Shown piece after piece: positions 12,013-24,817 of a stretch of DNA of 64,000 nt. Within the stretch, counting starts at the first letter, position 1, and every line of letters starts with the position of its first letter. The translations under genes were made by a program, and so were the position numbers. Below the pieces are notes generated by a model. The model saw only the letters and a program-made list of their open reading frames with translations. It was not told where the DNA came from and ran no database searches. This stretch comes from Notospermus geniculatus (taxonomy: Eukaryota; Nemertea; Pilidiophora; Heteronemertea; Lineidae), in NCBI GenBank assembly GCA_002633025.1, contig NMRB01000061.1, forward strand, positions 322,362 to 386,361, given 5' to 3'.

Positions 12013-12500
12013 AAAGAGACTATCCCAGAATACGTGTATCTTGCCTGCTATAGTGTATGAGCCATTCCACGCCTATAGGTCGTCACCTACGACATCATGG
12101 CGGAGTCGCAACACTGAATAATAATTGATTCACACAATGAATTTGATCCATTCTATTGATCCTTTAATCTGCACTAGGCATCCATTTTCAGCAGCAATAT
12201 CAAGTGAACAAGATGCTCATCTCTGTATGTGTCAAGTGCCATCATTATCAAGTCATAATGACTCCATTTACAGATATGAAACGGCCCAAAACAGTCATCT
12301 CATCCACCTAAATGTTGACGTCTACATGTATTTTTATGCAATTTTAAGTCTAGTTACGTCACTGATGTGCAACCCGACTACCATTCGCAGCAAAGGTTCG
12401 CCTATCAATGACAACTCAACTGACTCTAGGCATCCTCTGGCAAAACTACATACAAAGAAAATAAAGAATCAGCAGGCATGCCGGGCGCCATGTCCAAAAT

Positions 12501-12730
12501 GAAATGGTCCGTGGACCATGTGCTCACCTGGGTGAATATACCAGAACGAACAAGTGTCAAGTCAAAATGTTCCAGGGAAACATCATACCAGGTTATAGAT
12601 CTTTCTTTGTGTGATGTTGTTCATATGATATGCGCCAAAGTACATTTTTCAAGATGGACGACTGGCGGCCATATTTGAAGTGCCATAGAGCTAAAAATTG
12701 CACCACCGTAAGAGCTCACCAGGTGAGCTA
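12501..12730. repeat. Short copy of the hairpin-ended GGTCCATGGACC repeat
   Basis: Begins GAAATGGTCCGTGGACCATG followed by TGCTCACC, contains GGCGGCCATATT, and ends in the hairpin AGCTCACCAGGTGAGCTA. Start, internal word and terminal hairpin match the 1.07-kb insertion at 39321-40391, so this is an internally deleted relative. Confidence 0.7.
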
Positions 12731-15252
12731 ATCAGGAGAGACATCTGCTGAAAGTTGCTGCAGGCACAATCGAGCATGCACAGAGGTTGCCCTTTTCTGG
12801 CAACTGACAAAACAATAGCAAGAAAATGCAGCGCAAGAAGAACGTGTCGACATACAAATGGTTTGTGCAGTCATACACTTCAGAACAGCCGCTATTTTAT
12901 TGGTGAAACTCTAGTCACATGAGGTGTAAAACCTAAAGAATTGAATCACAAAAAGTATGACAAAGTTTGTTATCCAGATTTTTAGAGTTAATTGAGTGAG
13001 TTATACTGGCGAAGATCTTGTCAGCTTCATTGAATCTCAGTCAAATAGAGTTTTCGTGATCGAATCTGTGTGAATGAATGGATAAAGGGCTACCAGGAAA
13101 ACCTCGCCTCGAATTCAACTTCCGGTATGGTGATACATGTATGAGGTTATCTATTTTTGATATCAGTCACGTGTGTTAGTTCGCATAAGCCGTGTAGGTC
13201 TGTTCCATTTTGATTATCATATACATGTATTAAACAAGATATGCCAGATTAGTAATACTCCTTTTGTTCATCAAATACATTTTTAGAAGAAAATATTATA
13301 ATTTACCAATTTTATGATGAGCACACTGGAAAGCAGTGATAAGACATGCCAGGAAAAGTCACCAATAAAAATTCAATGGCGGATAATCGCACCACGGCTG
13401 ACGCAGAGACTCAATTACATTTTCAATGCAATCACCAATCCTCATTATTGATTATCTAGCTTAATTTGCAAACTTAATGAAACGAGTTATTTCATTTTGT
13501 ATGATTTTTCAAGAGATAGGATATTGGAAAATGGGATTTATACAGCCAGGGTTCCTCAATATGAATTGCGCTATCGAGCGCATGATGGTCATGATTGATA
13601 ACAGTTAATGGAAGGGATGTGCTCAGATCAGATTTGCCAATCGGGATTGACAGATCAGTAACCAGGAGGTCACTGCCCTAGTCATGTGGTTTTATATTAT
13701 ACTTCATGTTTATGTTGAGGGCCTTTAAGTTGTTTTCCCATTAGAGGAGTCGGAATCGACACCAGTTGGCCCTGTTTTTACGTACAGGCCTACCGGTACT
13801 GCCAATACATCAGCACCAGCACTGATGCTTTATCATGCACCCACAGCATTTGTAAAGACCCTATTTCCTCAAAGGCAACACCAGTGAGGCGACGAACTCG
13901 CCTCCATGCCAGCAGCAAATATTGGTTAATGGAAAAGGTCAAAGGCACCAGTTGTCACTGACGCAAGAGAATTCTACAAAATGCCAAGAGTGTGCTACTG
14001 GTAAGGGCACATTAGAAAAGAAGAACAGTCAATGGCTTTGATAAAGGAGAAGAAAATTGCCGATGTTCCTGATGTCGGATTACTGCCATAGCTGCCAGTG
14101 GTTGTCTTCGCCGACCGGCAAAGAGCGCTGAGAATGACAATCGTGTCCGAAAAAAAATGCAAAACGCCATGAAGGGAGAAGTGATCAGTGAGGCAACTGG
14201 CAATCGGGCCGTGATGAAGCTAATTTTGTACTCGTCTCGGGTGTAGAATATTGCAGGAAACCGTTGCTTTGTCATCGATTAATGTCAAAATTGGCAGTTT
14301 GGTCAGTATTTTTCAGAAGTTTGTCATTCAGCCTAGTTGTTGCTCAAATATTAAACGATGAAAGCTAATAATGATGAAAGCTAACATCACTGCATTCATA
14401 TGTCCAGGTTTGCAGGCGGAACGAATTGCTTTGTACGCCTAGATTCTCTGCCAGTTGATAAAGCCCTCTAGTACGAATATGGAAAGGCACTACCACTTCA
14501 TCAGTAAACTGAAAGGCCTACACTGTAGTAGTTTAAAAGCAACATCCCCTCTGGCCAGGAGAAAAGGGGATTATCAGGTTCAGGCCTATTGGGCCAACGA
14601 TATGATACTATTGCCAACAACTGTGAAGAAATGGTGACCGTAACCCTCTGGCAAATAAACCATCCTGCACTCACAATGATCGTCAACATACTATAAGAGA
14701 GAGGCTACTGAAGCCATTCAACAACAAAGCAGAAGCTCCATCAAAATCTCTCTACATACTTCCTGCTCATAATGAAAGACAGGCCATTATTTCTCGGCGC
14801 ATTTGATTTGAAAAGAAACTGTTTCACCATTCAAAACGGAAGCAAATTTCCATTCCGGCACTTCTGAGTCTGCAGAATAGAACTACGCTCCTTCGTAGGA
14901 GTGCCGAGGAAGCAAACGGGTGCTTACCGCAAAGCAAGGGCCTAGCATAATACGGTGTTTGAAATATCCATCACCTCCTGCCTTTCCTTTCAAAGAATGC
15001 ATCAACCAAATGGACGACACAAGGTTGAGCTGTTCTGTTGGACAACAGTAGCCGGAATATCAGAGTCACAACATAATGCTTACTGTAAATGTTCCCCTTG
15101 AATATACATGTAGGGTGGGAAAGTTCTCACCAACATTGGGAACTAGTGGACCTCTATAGAGACCACAGTGGAGCCCATCCATACTTCACCATTGTCGTCA
15201 GCGACTTATAATACTTGTACCTCAACAACACTGCCAAACTAGACTGACATTA
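12731..15252. other. No gene seen
   Basis: No exon with convincing signals and no distinct repeat structure found. Confidence 0.35.
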
Positions 15253-15519
15253 CACTCTTAGCCGAAAAGGTTCTTTTGTGCTACACCAGGAGAACCCTCT
15301 GATTTAAGAACCCTCTGGTTGTTTAAGAACCTTTAGAGGTTCCAGATAGAACCTTTCCCTAATAAAAGGGTTCTAACTGGAACCTTTATGGGTTCTTTGG
15401 CAACAGAAAGGTTCTATATGGAACCCTTTCGGGTTCTTTACAGAAGGTTCTATATAGAACCTTGGGGTTCCTCTGGTGTAGCACAAAGAACCCCTAAAGA
15501 ACCTTTTTGGCTAAGAGTG
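15253..15519. mobile_element. MITE flanked by TA, with internal GGTTCTATATAGAACC palindromes
   Basis: Ends CACTCTTAGCCGAAAAGGTT and AACCTTTTTGGCTAAGAGTG are inverted repeats flanked by TA on both sides, the target-site signature of Tc1/mariner-type elements. The inside is built from repeated GGTTCT / AGAACC words, some forming short perfect palindromes. It has no transposase and would depend on one elsewhere. Confidence 0.85.
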
Positions 15520-17860
15520 TATGTCTCAAGTGGGTGGACAATTTTGCTTTTCTTTCATCAAGACTTGCAGCTTTCCCAGCTACGCATAAAAAATAAGTTC
15601 TTTTGGAATAAACACACTATCTTAGTCAACTTTACTGGGAGGCATCACCCAGGACTGGTTCCACCCATGTAAATACATGTACAGTACATGTATGTGTACT
15701 TCATTAGGAACCCCAAAGATGTATTCCAAGAGCTTCCAAGGCACTTCATTCATCTAATCTTTCTTGTTTAAAATCTAAATTCCATGCTTACTTTTACAGT
15801 TTTTCCTGCGTGGGCTTTGCAGCATCTTATCACAATAAGAAGAATGAAGAATGAAGCTGAGAGCGTGTTAAGAGCGGCTACATCTTGAGTCAACTGTTAA
15901 AAAGTTTGGTAGTCCGTTTACCGTAAGCTACATGTACAGCCTACCGCAGTTAAGGGGGCCTATGTCAGCTCAGCCATAAACGATTGCGTTTACATGAAAA
16001 TGAAACTCTCAGTTACTGAACACAATTTTCCAACTAAAAAGCAATAGCTGCAGGCTAAGCATATTTCCATTATATTCTGGTAGGTCTCACAGCTTAAGGC
16101 ATATCCATACGTCACTGATTTCAAAGGAATAATGGATCTGATGTGATACCTTCTCAGTTCTCTTCCGATGTCATTATTTCCTGATTTATACCAAGCTTCT
16201 TTGAGCAGGATCAGGTTCGAGACAAAATGGAGTGGGTTGACAATCTTGTTGCCGAGTAACAGCAGAGAGAACCGTCTCAAATATGTTCTGGAGGCCACTC
16301 AGTCAATTAAGAAATTTTCACCTTGGATAAGGTGAACATTTTCTTAGCTGTCGGTGAGAAAATTTGGCATTGGCAGAAAACCTCAGTTATTGTGCCACGT
16401 ATTCAACTTTACAGAAACATGTCTTCAGCAAGGAGTTAAAGCTGAATGCCGCTGGCCAATAAGCTTTTTGGTCCCATGCTGTTAACAGAGACCAACATTG
16501 GTTGGCAATGTTAAATCTACTCTGCTGTGTCTGTGAAAAAATGCATTTCCAAGTTCCTCCATATCCTGCAGCCAGCCAGGCAATCATTACCCAAAGAGAT
16601 CGATGGTCAATTTTGGAGTCCAAGGGCCTTAGGCAGTCAGTCCAAGCAATTATTTCTTTTCTTCATGTATAATGCATGACAGTAGGCGAAGTCATGACTC
16701 ATGTTACTCAGAGAAATGTGGGGGCAAATTAATAACCCCAAGATGCCAATCACAAGTTCCTTTCTGCTGTTTCCAAATTTGTGGAGGGCTTTTCAGTCAA
16801 ATCTGCTCTTTCACTGGACAGTTAGACTTTATAGCATCGTACCCTGAACTCTGCACCATGAACCCTTTGAGTGTGGATTTACCGACCATCAGTATTGCTC
16901 TAAATTGGTAATAATCAAGCTGATAATGGCATTAGCATGTTTCCAAAGAATAATTCAGCATTCTTGACAATCTAAGTTCCCAAGAACATTGCGGTCCTGG
17001 CAAACTCTTCAGAAATGATTAGCTGATATTGCCCCGAGCAGAATTTTATGATTACTCCTTAGCAACAAATGAAATTTTATAATGCTGGATAATCGATGTT
17101 CTATAAGCAATAATCATGGGTAAGCATGTGACAGTCAGAAACAAACTTGGTTGAACCAGTATGTTGCTGATTGAGGTATTTTAAGGTACGTGTATTCCCA
17201 TGTTCTTACAAAACTGGTTAACTGAATTTTCCTTTTCTATCGGTATTAAAAGTGTAATTTGAATGCGTGAAAACGTGTTTGGTAAGGGTAGCTAAAGCCC
17301 TTTAAATATAGTAAGATTACATTTCAACAAATCTGNTCGTCACCCCTGCTCCGTCCTCCGGCATATTTTACACATATTCCATAAATACCCATGAAATACA
17401 ACCACGGCTGTTCATTTCTTCACCTTGTTGGCGTGATCACGTAACATGGCATGCAAATCAGATGATAAGATGATGAAAAATGAGCTGTGGCATCACAATG
17501 CTCCAGGTCATAAACAATCTTTCTCGTCATCAACAAAAAAATCCTTGTATTCTACTGAATGTTGCTATTCTGTTGTTTTTTTTATACACAGGCTGTAGCT
17601 GAAGAGTATTGCAATACCACTGCTACGTCTCGCTAGTGCTAAAGCCTAGTTGGCATTGATACTAGTCCAGGAACGAAGCAGTGTGGACGATTTGGTCACA
17701 CTTGTTCAGGGGTTGTTTGCTGATGACAGTCCAGAGTGTCCACCAATGGATCAGCCTGTCAGCATTCAAAAGATGGGCTATGACTGCCATGCAACGATTT
17801 AACCCTTTCATTGTCGCACCAAAAGCTTGAAATCGTACCTACATGTAAACCTACCAAATA
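15520..17860. other. No gene seen; single N at 17335
   Basis: A minus ORF of about 100 codons at 15990-16298 has no recognisable domain or splice support. The lone N at 17335 probably marks a contig join or ambiguous base; I saw no overlap across it. Confidence 0.35.
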
Positions 17861-17975
17861 ATAATAAGCAAGAAGTCAATTTCCAGAATTCACAAATTTT
17901 CGACCCCAACCGGGGTCTTTTTCACGTGGAACTTTACAATCTGAAACTCTAGAAAAGACTCTACCAAGACTCTAC
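17861..17975. repeat. GACCCCAACCGGGGTC repeat, copy 1
   Basis: Contains TTCGACCCCAACCGGGGTCT, an almost self-complementary core, followed by TGGAACTTTACAATCTGAAA. It closely matches 53470-53576, and the core also recurs at about 20903, 33715, 45000 and 60575. Confidence 0.75.
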
Positions 17976-18093
17976 CCTAAACCTATCAAATAGATATCCA
18001 TTGGAAAGCTCTCACAGAGTGCTGTCCAATGGTAATGTGATAGGTGTTTAGTACATTTCCAGAATCATGTACATTTTCTATTTTTGACAAAAA

Positions 18094-18469
18094 TAGTGAG
18101 GTTTCGCAAATCTGACGAAATACGAAGTACGAAATACGAAATTGGACTTCATTTCCATGACGTAATGTATTCCAGAAGATGGTTGGTGCCATAAATACCG
18201 CCTGCTGCAAGAGCGTCTTTTAGCGTATGACGTTAGACCGATAGAGATACGGTGTACATTACACTTTGAAATTTATCTTTCGTTTCCACTTCGTAGATAC
18301 GAAGTGGCAATTTAAAAAATCCAAGATGCACCATAACTTTCTAAAAGACGCACTGGCAGCAGGGTCATTTGTGGCACCAACCATCTCCAGAAATACATCA
18401 CGTCATAGAGTTGAAGTCCAATTTCGTATTTCGTACTTCACGTTTCGCCAGATTTGCGCGACCTCACTA
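18094..18469. mobile_element. Foldback element with about 130-bp arms
   Basis: The left arm begins TAGTGAGGTTTCGCAAATCT and includes GAAGTACGAAATACGAAATT. The right arm is its imperfect reverse complement and ends CCTCACTA. The loop is about 110 bp and includes a small palindrome (CCACTTCGTAGATACGAAGTGG). The arms are diverged, so this is an older insertion. Confidence 0.75.
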
Positions 18470-19499
18470 ATGCCACTGGCCATGAAATGGTTTAAGCATC
18501 GACTCAATTTGCCAGCAATGCAGAAGCTGAGAGTGTTATCATCTCAGAAGAACTAGACAAGATACTTGAGTTGTTGTCACTCCCAAGATGCTGCCATCAC
18601 GATAATGTGAAATATCCAACCAAAAAACCGGTAGGTGTCAAGAAGATACAATATCAATGCTGCTACCACTATAGGCCTAAGTGCCGAGGGCATTAAAGCA
18701 GAGACACACATCAACGCATCAAAAACATTCTAACTGATGGTGGATGGCTTGGTTGCCATGGAGACCAAGAAGGCTCCACCAGGAATCAAATATTCCATAA
18801 AAAGGGCTGAAAGTTGTTTGCAGAAGCCATTAGCATGTTCTTGAAGATTTAACCCGAAAAAGACATCAACAGAGAACAAAGCATCTTGCATCAGTGACCA
18901 AAAAACGCCCAATGTAGGCCTATATCAACTCTGACTGATGGACTTTTTTTATTTCTGTTGAAAAGACTAGGCCTTTCCCTAAGCACAAAGAAGACATGAC
19001 ATTTCACTCTGATGGTTAGCAAATCAAACGAAATTTAAACCCACGCATTTTACATTATGACGATCAGCAAATATGCCATCAGCATTTTCTTGATGGGGAA
19101 CCTGAGTCCACCTATCACTGACAGGCAGAACTATCGCATATATTCATCAGCGTAAGATCGATATGGTCTCCTGGAGACGACAACACAGCCCCTGGTGCTG
19201 TACCCTGGTGTCTGTTAGTGAAACTGTTAGTGAAACTACTAACAGTAGGAACCTCAATATGGCTCACTCGTTGATGGCAATAAGCAGCGTGATTGGTTGA
19301 ATGCATTTTAATGCATGGACGCTATTGGTGGCTCTAACAGAGGATGAAAACAATGTATTCAAAGGCCAGGGCAGAGTCTTCGAGAAGGCCAACAAATTAA
19401 AGTGTGTATGGGCGGTTATATCCGCAAGTAATGATGTTAATGATAAGATGTATAACGTCATGGTCTCGAGAGTCGTTAGTGATGGGATCTCGATCAGGA
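18470..19499. other. No gene seen
   Basis: No supported exon or repeat in this interval. Confidence 0.35.
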
Positions 19500-19992
19500 G
19501 TTGTTGCTGAGGAAGACGTTGGGCGGCACTACAGTCATCAGTCATCAGGATGATCTGGAGTAGCTGAGGAAGATGTTGGGCAGTGCTGCATTTGACAGGA
19601 AGACCTGGTGTAGCTGAGAAAGACGTTGGGCGGTGCTGAATTTGACAGGATGACCTGAGGAAGATGTTGGGCGGTGCTGCATTTGAGAGTATGACCTGGA
19701 GTAGCTGAGGAAGACGTTGGGCGGTGCTGCATTTGTCAGGAAGACCTGGTGTACGTGTACATCTAGCTGAGAAAGACGTTGGGCGGTGCTGCATTTGTCA
19801 GGAAGACCTGGTGTAGCTGAGAAAGACGTTGGGCGGGGCCGCATTTGACAGGAAGACCTGGAGTAGCTGAGAAAGACGTTGGGCGGTGCTGTTGACAGGA
19901 AGACTTGGCGTAGCTGAGGAAGACGTGTGGGACTGCAGTAGTTGTCAGGATCATCTGGAGTATCTGAGAAAGACGTTAAGCGGTGCTGAAGT
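19500..19992. repeat. Minisatellite with unit of about 50 bp
   Basis: About ten irregular units containing GCTGAGGAAGACGTTGGGCG and GTCAGGAAGACCTGG, with unit length varying by internal loss. The minus strand is open in more than one frame because the array lacks stops there, which creates long repetitive ORFs (for example PTSFSATPGLP motifs). These are a by-product of the repeat and have no start context or splice sites supporting translation. Confidence 0.85.
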
Positions 19993-20802
19993 CATAAAGA
20001 TGACCTAGAGTTTTCTGCCGACATTATTGATGTTCCAACACCTGAGAACAATTTATAAGTTTTGATCTGCATTTAGGCTAGCAGCATAGAGTCGTGGTAA
20101 GTTGTGGGTTAACTCATTGGAAAGAAAGGCAGTGGACTATGAGATACGGCTTCCTATGCATTTATTTCAGACCAATTCTTAAATACTCTGTCTAATTTTG
20201 AAAGCCTAATCATAAAAACATGAAGGCACACTTGGGCATTATCCATTCGATCCACAGTAACTGCTGTTTGTTGCACGCCTCAATTTGACATCGCCCACCT
20301 TCGGTTTATTAACTGTAGCTGTGAAACCCTTTAAATAGCTTATCCAGCTTATGCTAACTCGTCGATGTACTTTCAGCTGCCAGAATACGGCTGTTAGCCT
20401 CCAGCAAGACAGTCTACACAGACATAATGAAAGACGAGAGGCTATGAAAGGGAATATATGAAAGGTATCATGAAACTCATACCACGCTATGTCAATGGAG
20501 CTGTATAGGAGAGCAAACAGTTCAGAAGACAGCAGAGAAGAAGCATGATGATATGTCATACGGTAGTAATGTTGAGTGCATTATAGAAGCTGAACAATCT
20601 TGAAATGATAAACTAATGTAGGCGGCGAGATATCCGAGAGACCTATAGGAAATCTGTGGTATTTTTCAATAAAATATCACAAAGGTTATATTTCGGTCCT
20701 ATTCTTCTTAACCCATAAAAGCCCACAAAATGTCAATTGGAGTTAAAAATGCTTTTGGAATGAGGAGCTCGGCTCTCTTTTCTAGACACAAGATGAAGAC
20801 CA

Positions 20803-21138
20803 GGGGTCTGTTTCATAAGGTGACTTTAAGCTAATGGTACCATTAACTTCAATGCATTTTCCAGTTGGTTAAAAGTAAAGTTGTATCCGAATTTCGAAAA
20901 ATTTCGACCCCAACCGGGGTCTTCCTCGGGCACTTTCTAGTAGAGATCCCAGAAGGGAAATCTTTCAGAATGAAAGATCTCTACTAGAAAGTGCCTGAGG
21001 AAGACCCGGGTTGAATTTGCGAAATTCAAAGACGACTTTACTTTTACTATCATTTTGTGTGTCGGTTTTTGTGCTCTATGTTGGATTTCCATTTGGTTAA
21101 AGTACATTAGCTTAAAGTCACTTTATGAAACAGGGCCC
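20803..21138. mobile_element. MITE carrying a second foldback element inside it
   Basis: Outer inverted ends GGGTCTGTTTCATAAGGTGA and CACTTTATGAAACAGGGCCC. Between them lies a member of the GACCCC family (about 20875-21090) with its own arms, CACTTTCTAGTAGAGATC and GATCTCTACTAGAAAGTG. An uninterrupted outer element of the same family sits at 26447-26532, so the inner repeat inserted into, or was captured by, the outer one. Confidence 0.8.
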
Positions 21139-21430
21139 AGCTCAAATATGACCTTGGTCAAGAACTTATACATGTACTAGAAAGAAGGATGCCTTAGGAC
21201 TGAGAACAGGAAACAGGGAGGTGATCAGTTAAGCATTGGTACATGATCGGCAGATCACTCGCACACTGCTTGGTGGTCTCGCCTGTCCACTAATTCTCCA
21301 TTTTGCAACTCAAGCAGAACAGAGCAGCATTGGAGTCTCTCAGAGATGAAGCCACACGATAATACTAGCATATGACCTTGAAAACAAAAGATGCTGTGAG
21401 ACCAGCAACAACCTGTTAAGTCATTCTCAC
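21139..21430. other. No gene seen
   Basis: Unique sequence. Contains the intron side of the donor of the candidate exon at 21431-21505. Confidence 0.3.
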
Positions 21431-21505
21431 CTTGTCTGACACGACGAAGAGGAATCTCGTGGTATCTTCCTTTTCTCTTCCTCGGGGTCGAATTCCTAGG
21501 TCCAT
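21431..21505 (-). CDS. Weak first-exon candidate
   Basis: An ATG opens 25 codons (begins MDLGIRPRGREKEDTTRF) that end at a good donor (GACAAG/GTGAGA) in phase 0. A second frame across the same interval is also open, and the phase matches no other exon found here. Unrecognised. Confidence 0.2.
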
Positions 21506-22880
21506 CCGAGTCGCAAAGATTCCCAGAGTAACAACAGCACAGTTTATCCACCATTTTGTCAAAAGTATCTCAAACTTCGAAAACAGAAACCTGGTGAACG
21601 ACCTGCCGGTGTTCTCTGCAGTGTATACCTGTGTATTTCTAAGCAACTTCAGACTTTAGGCCGTAATAATTCCTAAGCAATGGTGTAAATACCCCTGAGT
21701 ATTGTAGGAAAACAAGTCATCGAGCACGGTATGATATCCAGAAGTATGCTGTAGAGTTCGGTATAAGCATTCCTATATATACTGCCCGACTGTACTGCTA
21801 ACATTTAGCCTACCTGGCGTTTCAAAAGATCGAAGTTATTGGCGAAGTATTATCGTGAAACCTTGCTTTTGTATCATTTCAAGCCACCAAGTGAGAGGTT
21901 ACTGTACATTTTTCTTGGATTACGCACACCCACTGATCAAATTCTTTCCAATACTGAACATATTATTACAATGGTTCGAAATAACTTGTAAAGAACTCGG
22001 TTACAAAACAAACAACATAGCCTAATGATACATAAACATGACAAAAATATTTCTCAAGTTCTGTTTGTAAACACATTACTAGGGTCGTAAAGTAGTCAAT
22101 TTCATTTCCTGGACATTTAGTAGGGTAGGATCATTTAAGGGCTGGTGAGCACACCGTTAGAAATAACAGAAGATTTTACAGAAAATTCCTGCAGCAGTTT
22201 CAGGACGTGGATCAGTAAAATTACAGACTCAAAGAAAGGACTGAGGCTGACCAAATTATATTTTCGTACGTTCTCAGAAAGCATCATTCTGGACAGTCCA
22301 ATTGAGTCCAACTAATTCAGGAATACATAAATCACACCATATGTAAATTTACAGAGGGTTCCGGAGACTCTGCTGCAGGCAATTTCTGTAAAATTATTAC
22401 AATAACTATAGGAATGCATATAAATCATGTAAATTAGGCCTATCAAATATCATCATGGCAACATGCGGCATGGACCATGCTGCGTAGCGCCTATAGCGGC
22501 AATGAGGGTGCAAAAAGGTGTTGACAAGGTGTTCGCCATACTTCGTAACGTAGGCCTAGCCTGAAACACGTGTCAAGTGTAACCCCAATAATTANGTGAG
22601 GCTACGGACATTGGCTTACCCTAATTTAAATGTATCCTAAGCGTAGGCCAACAAGTGAATCCACAAATTTATACCGGTACGCCTACCACACCGTCGTGGC
22701 CTAGGCTTGGCCAACCGGGGCCTACACAATGTAGACAACCGAATGTGCCACCCATAACACGAGTGGTGTGATATGTAGTGCATCCAACACAGTGCTGATG
22801 ATTTGCGACGTCGTGACGCCGTGTAAACATGGTCCGCAAGGCCTTCATGACTACATAGGCCTGTCGTAGGCTACACACCG
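21506..22880. other. No gene seen; single N at 22595
   Basis: Short ORFs only. The N at 22595 is another probable join; no duplicated sequence was seen around it. Confidence 0.35.
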
Positions 22881-22904
22881 TCAGCCAGACCGTTCTTCAT
22901 AACA

Positions 22905-23078
22905 TCGCGAAGACTGGACCTTCGCGAACACTACGCGGCTAGGCTTCGCGAAGGGTGCGCGAACGTCGGCAGTTAATGTTCGCGCACCGTTCTCGCCGAG
23001 TTCGCGAAGTCTTCGCGCACGTCGCGAGAATGGTGCGCGATAGAGCTTCGTACGTTGCGCGCAGGGTGCGCGAAGCAC
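22905..23078. repeat. CGCGAA / TTCGCG-rich patch
   Basis: Dense clustering of TTCGCGAA, GCGCGAAC, GGTGCGCGA and related words in both orientations, in otherwise AT-leaning sequence. Pairs such as CGAACACTACGCGG and the repeated GGTGCGCGA(A/T) give many short inverted repeats. It may be a degenerate foldback element or a CpG-rich island. Confidence 0.55.
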
Positions 23079-24596
23079 ATGGGATGTCAATTGTGCCCTG
23101 TACTGTATAATGCCATGAGATTGTCTATGCCAAAGATTATTGACAAGGGGCTGCTGATATATGAACAACAAAGATACAATGTAATTATGATGGGTGCCAT
23201 TCAAACCTCTCAAATTCTGAGGCTAAAGCTATTGGAGGTGACAAGAATGGACAAAGCACATCATGATTGTCTTTGTTATTCGTATATCAGCAACCCCATG
23301 TCAATAGCCTTTGACATGGGTAATCTCATGGGATTTTATAACCCCCTTGCCAAGGCAAAAATGTTCTCATCAATAAGAAAAATAATTAGTGGTTAGAGAC
23401 AAAAGGAAGGGAAAAGAGGAAAATGACTTAGAATTTTTAAAGTATCCTAATATTTCTGTCAGCCACTGTAACTGGCCGACCAATCAGAAACTTCGCAATG
23501 TCAGGCAACACAGTACCAAGACTCAATATCCAGTTCTAACAACCTGGCAGGTCATAAGAAGCCGACTTTGTTCAGTCAGCGTTTGGTCACATGCTAGTGC
23601 ATCATGGTCATCACAGACCAATCTATATTGGACACAGCCATTAGAAGACACCACATATGATGTGGCCACCATCTTGTACAAGGGGAGTGGTTCTTCCAAT
23701 TAGTGACTGCCACAAAAACAAGACCGTACGAGGCTGATGAGCCGTGGTTCCATTCAACCGATTCAACCACTTCGAGTCCATGGCAATGAACTGGCTATGA
23801 CGTACTTCCTCTTCAAACCTTCACTGCCTACAGGCACCAAAGGTGGTATACCTGATGTAAAATACCAAATGTTAACAATGGCATTTTCATCTTCGCTGGG
23901 GCAAATTTGTTATTTGCCAACAACTTAGTGTACTGGCGTCAGAAGTGCCATTTTGAAGCAGTATATAAAAACTTCACTGGAAGCATTGATCAGAAAGATC
24001 AGGATTTTGATTGGGATGCCAATACCTATCCTCAAGAAAACAGGTTGTTTGACACCCTTTGATCTTCAGTCAAATTGGTGGTGAATTCAAACTGTCATTG
24101 ACGCTATACGTGTTTGTGGATCATCAAAGCATTCTGAAGAAAATTAACCCCTGACACCACACGAGGTGCAGTGATAAGATGCTTACAAGGTACACTGTTT
24201 GAAGCCACTTCTTCTGCAAGGTACAACTCCTGACAGTCCTTCAACGCCATGCAGTTTGGTGAGCCAGGCTGTCACGTACGATTACTCGAAAAATCTCCCA
24301 CCACACTTTGCCTTCAAAGCAACAAACACTGAATTACCTACCGGCACGACATCCTTCTTAATCAGGAACCTATTTGTGTCGTCAGCGATGTGGAAAAAGA
24401 CATGGTGATCAGGGGACTCCCGCAGGTGCAGTGAAGCCATCCATAAAGCGATGGGTAGTGTTGACCGAAGTCGTAGCGATTGCAATCTGGTATAATTGTG
24501 TTTTTGTGATTAGGTTTACAGCACACTTTCCTCATTACTTTGTTGGATTCATGCGATTTCCATTTTGAAATTTCAAGGTTTGTCAATATTGGAAGA
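23079..24596. other. No gene seen
   Basis: Several ORFs of about 60-110 codons on the plus strand lack splice signals and recognisable motifs. Confidence 0.35.
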
Positions 24597-24817
24597 TTCT
24601 GCCTACTGAAGCCAAGCATGACAGGAAACTGGCATGCTAGTTCATGTTAACATCTTATAGGCGTGTGAAAGGTCAAATGAAAAGCTATGTCCATAAGCCT
24701 TCAGTTATTGCACTGCCTACTGAAGCCAAGCATGTCAGGAAACTGGCATGCTAGTTCATGCAAACATCTTGCAGGCATGTGAAAGGTCAAATGAGAACCT
24801 ATGTCCATAAGCCTTAA
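24597..24817. repeat. 114-bp tandem duplication
   Basis: GCCTACTGAAGCCAAGCATG begins at 24601 and again at 24715. Both copies run through GGTCAAATGA to TATGTCCATAAGCCTT with a handful of differences. Confidence 0.85.

Noticed and set aside
19264-19844. Minus-strand ORFs of 99 and 176 codons with repeated Pro/Ser/Thr motifs
   Set aside because: They fall on the 50-bp minisatellite and are open in more than one frame only because the repeat unit lacks stops. No splice or start support.
22881-23213. 110-codon minus ORF
   Set aside because: Its basic, Arg-rich middle is a translation of the CGCGAA patch and not a recognisable protein.
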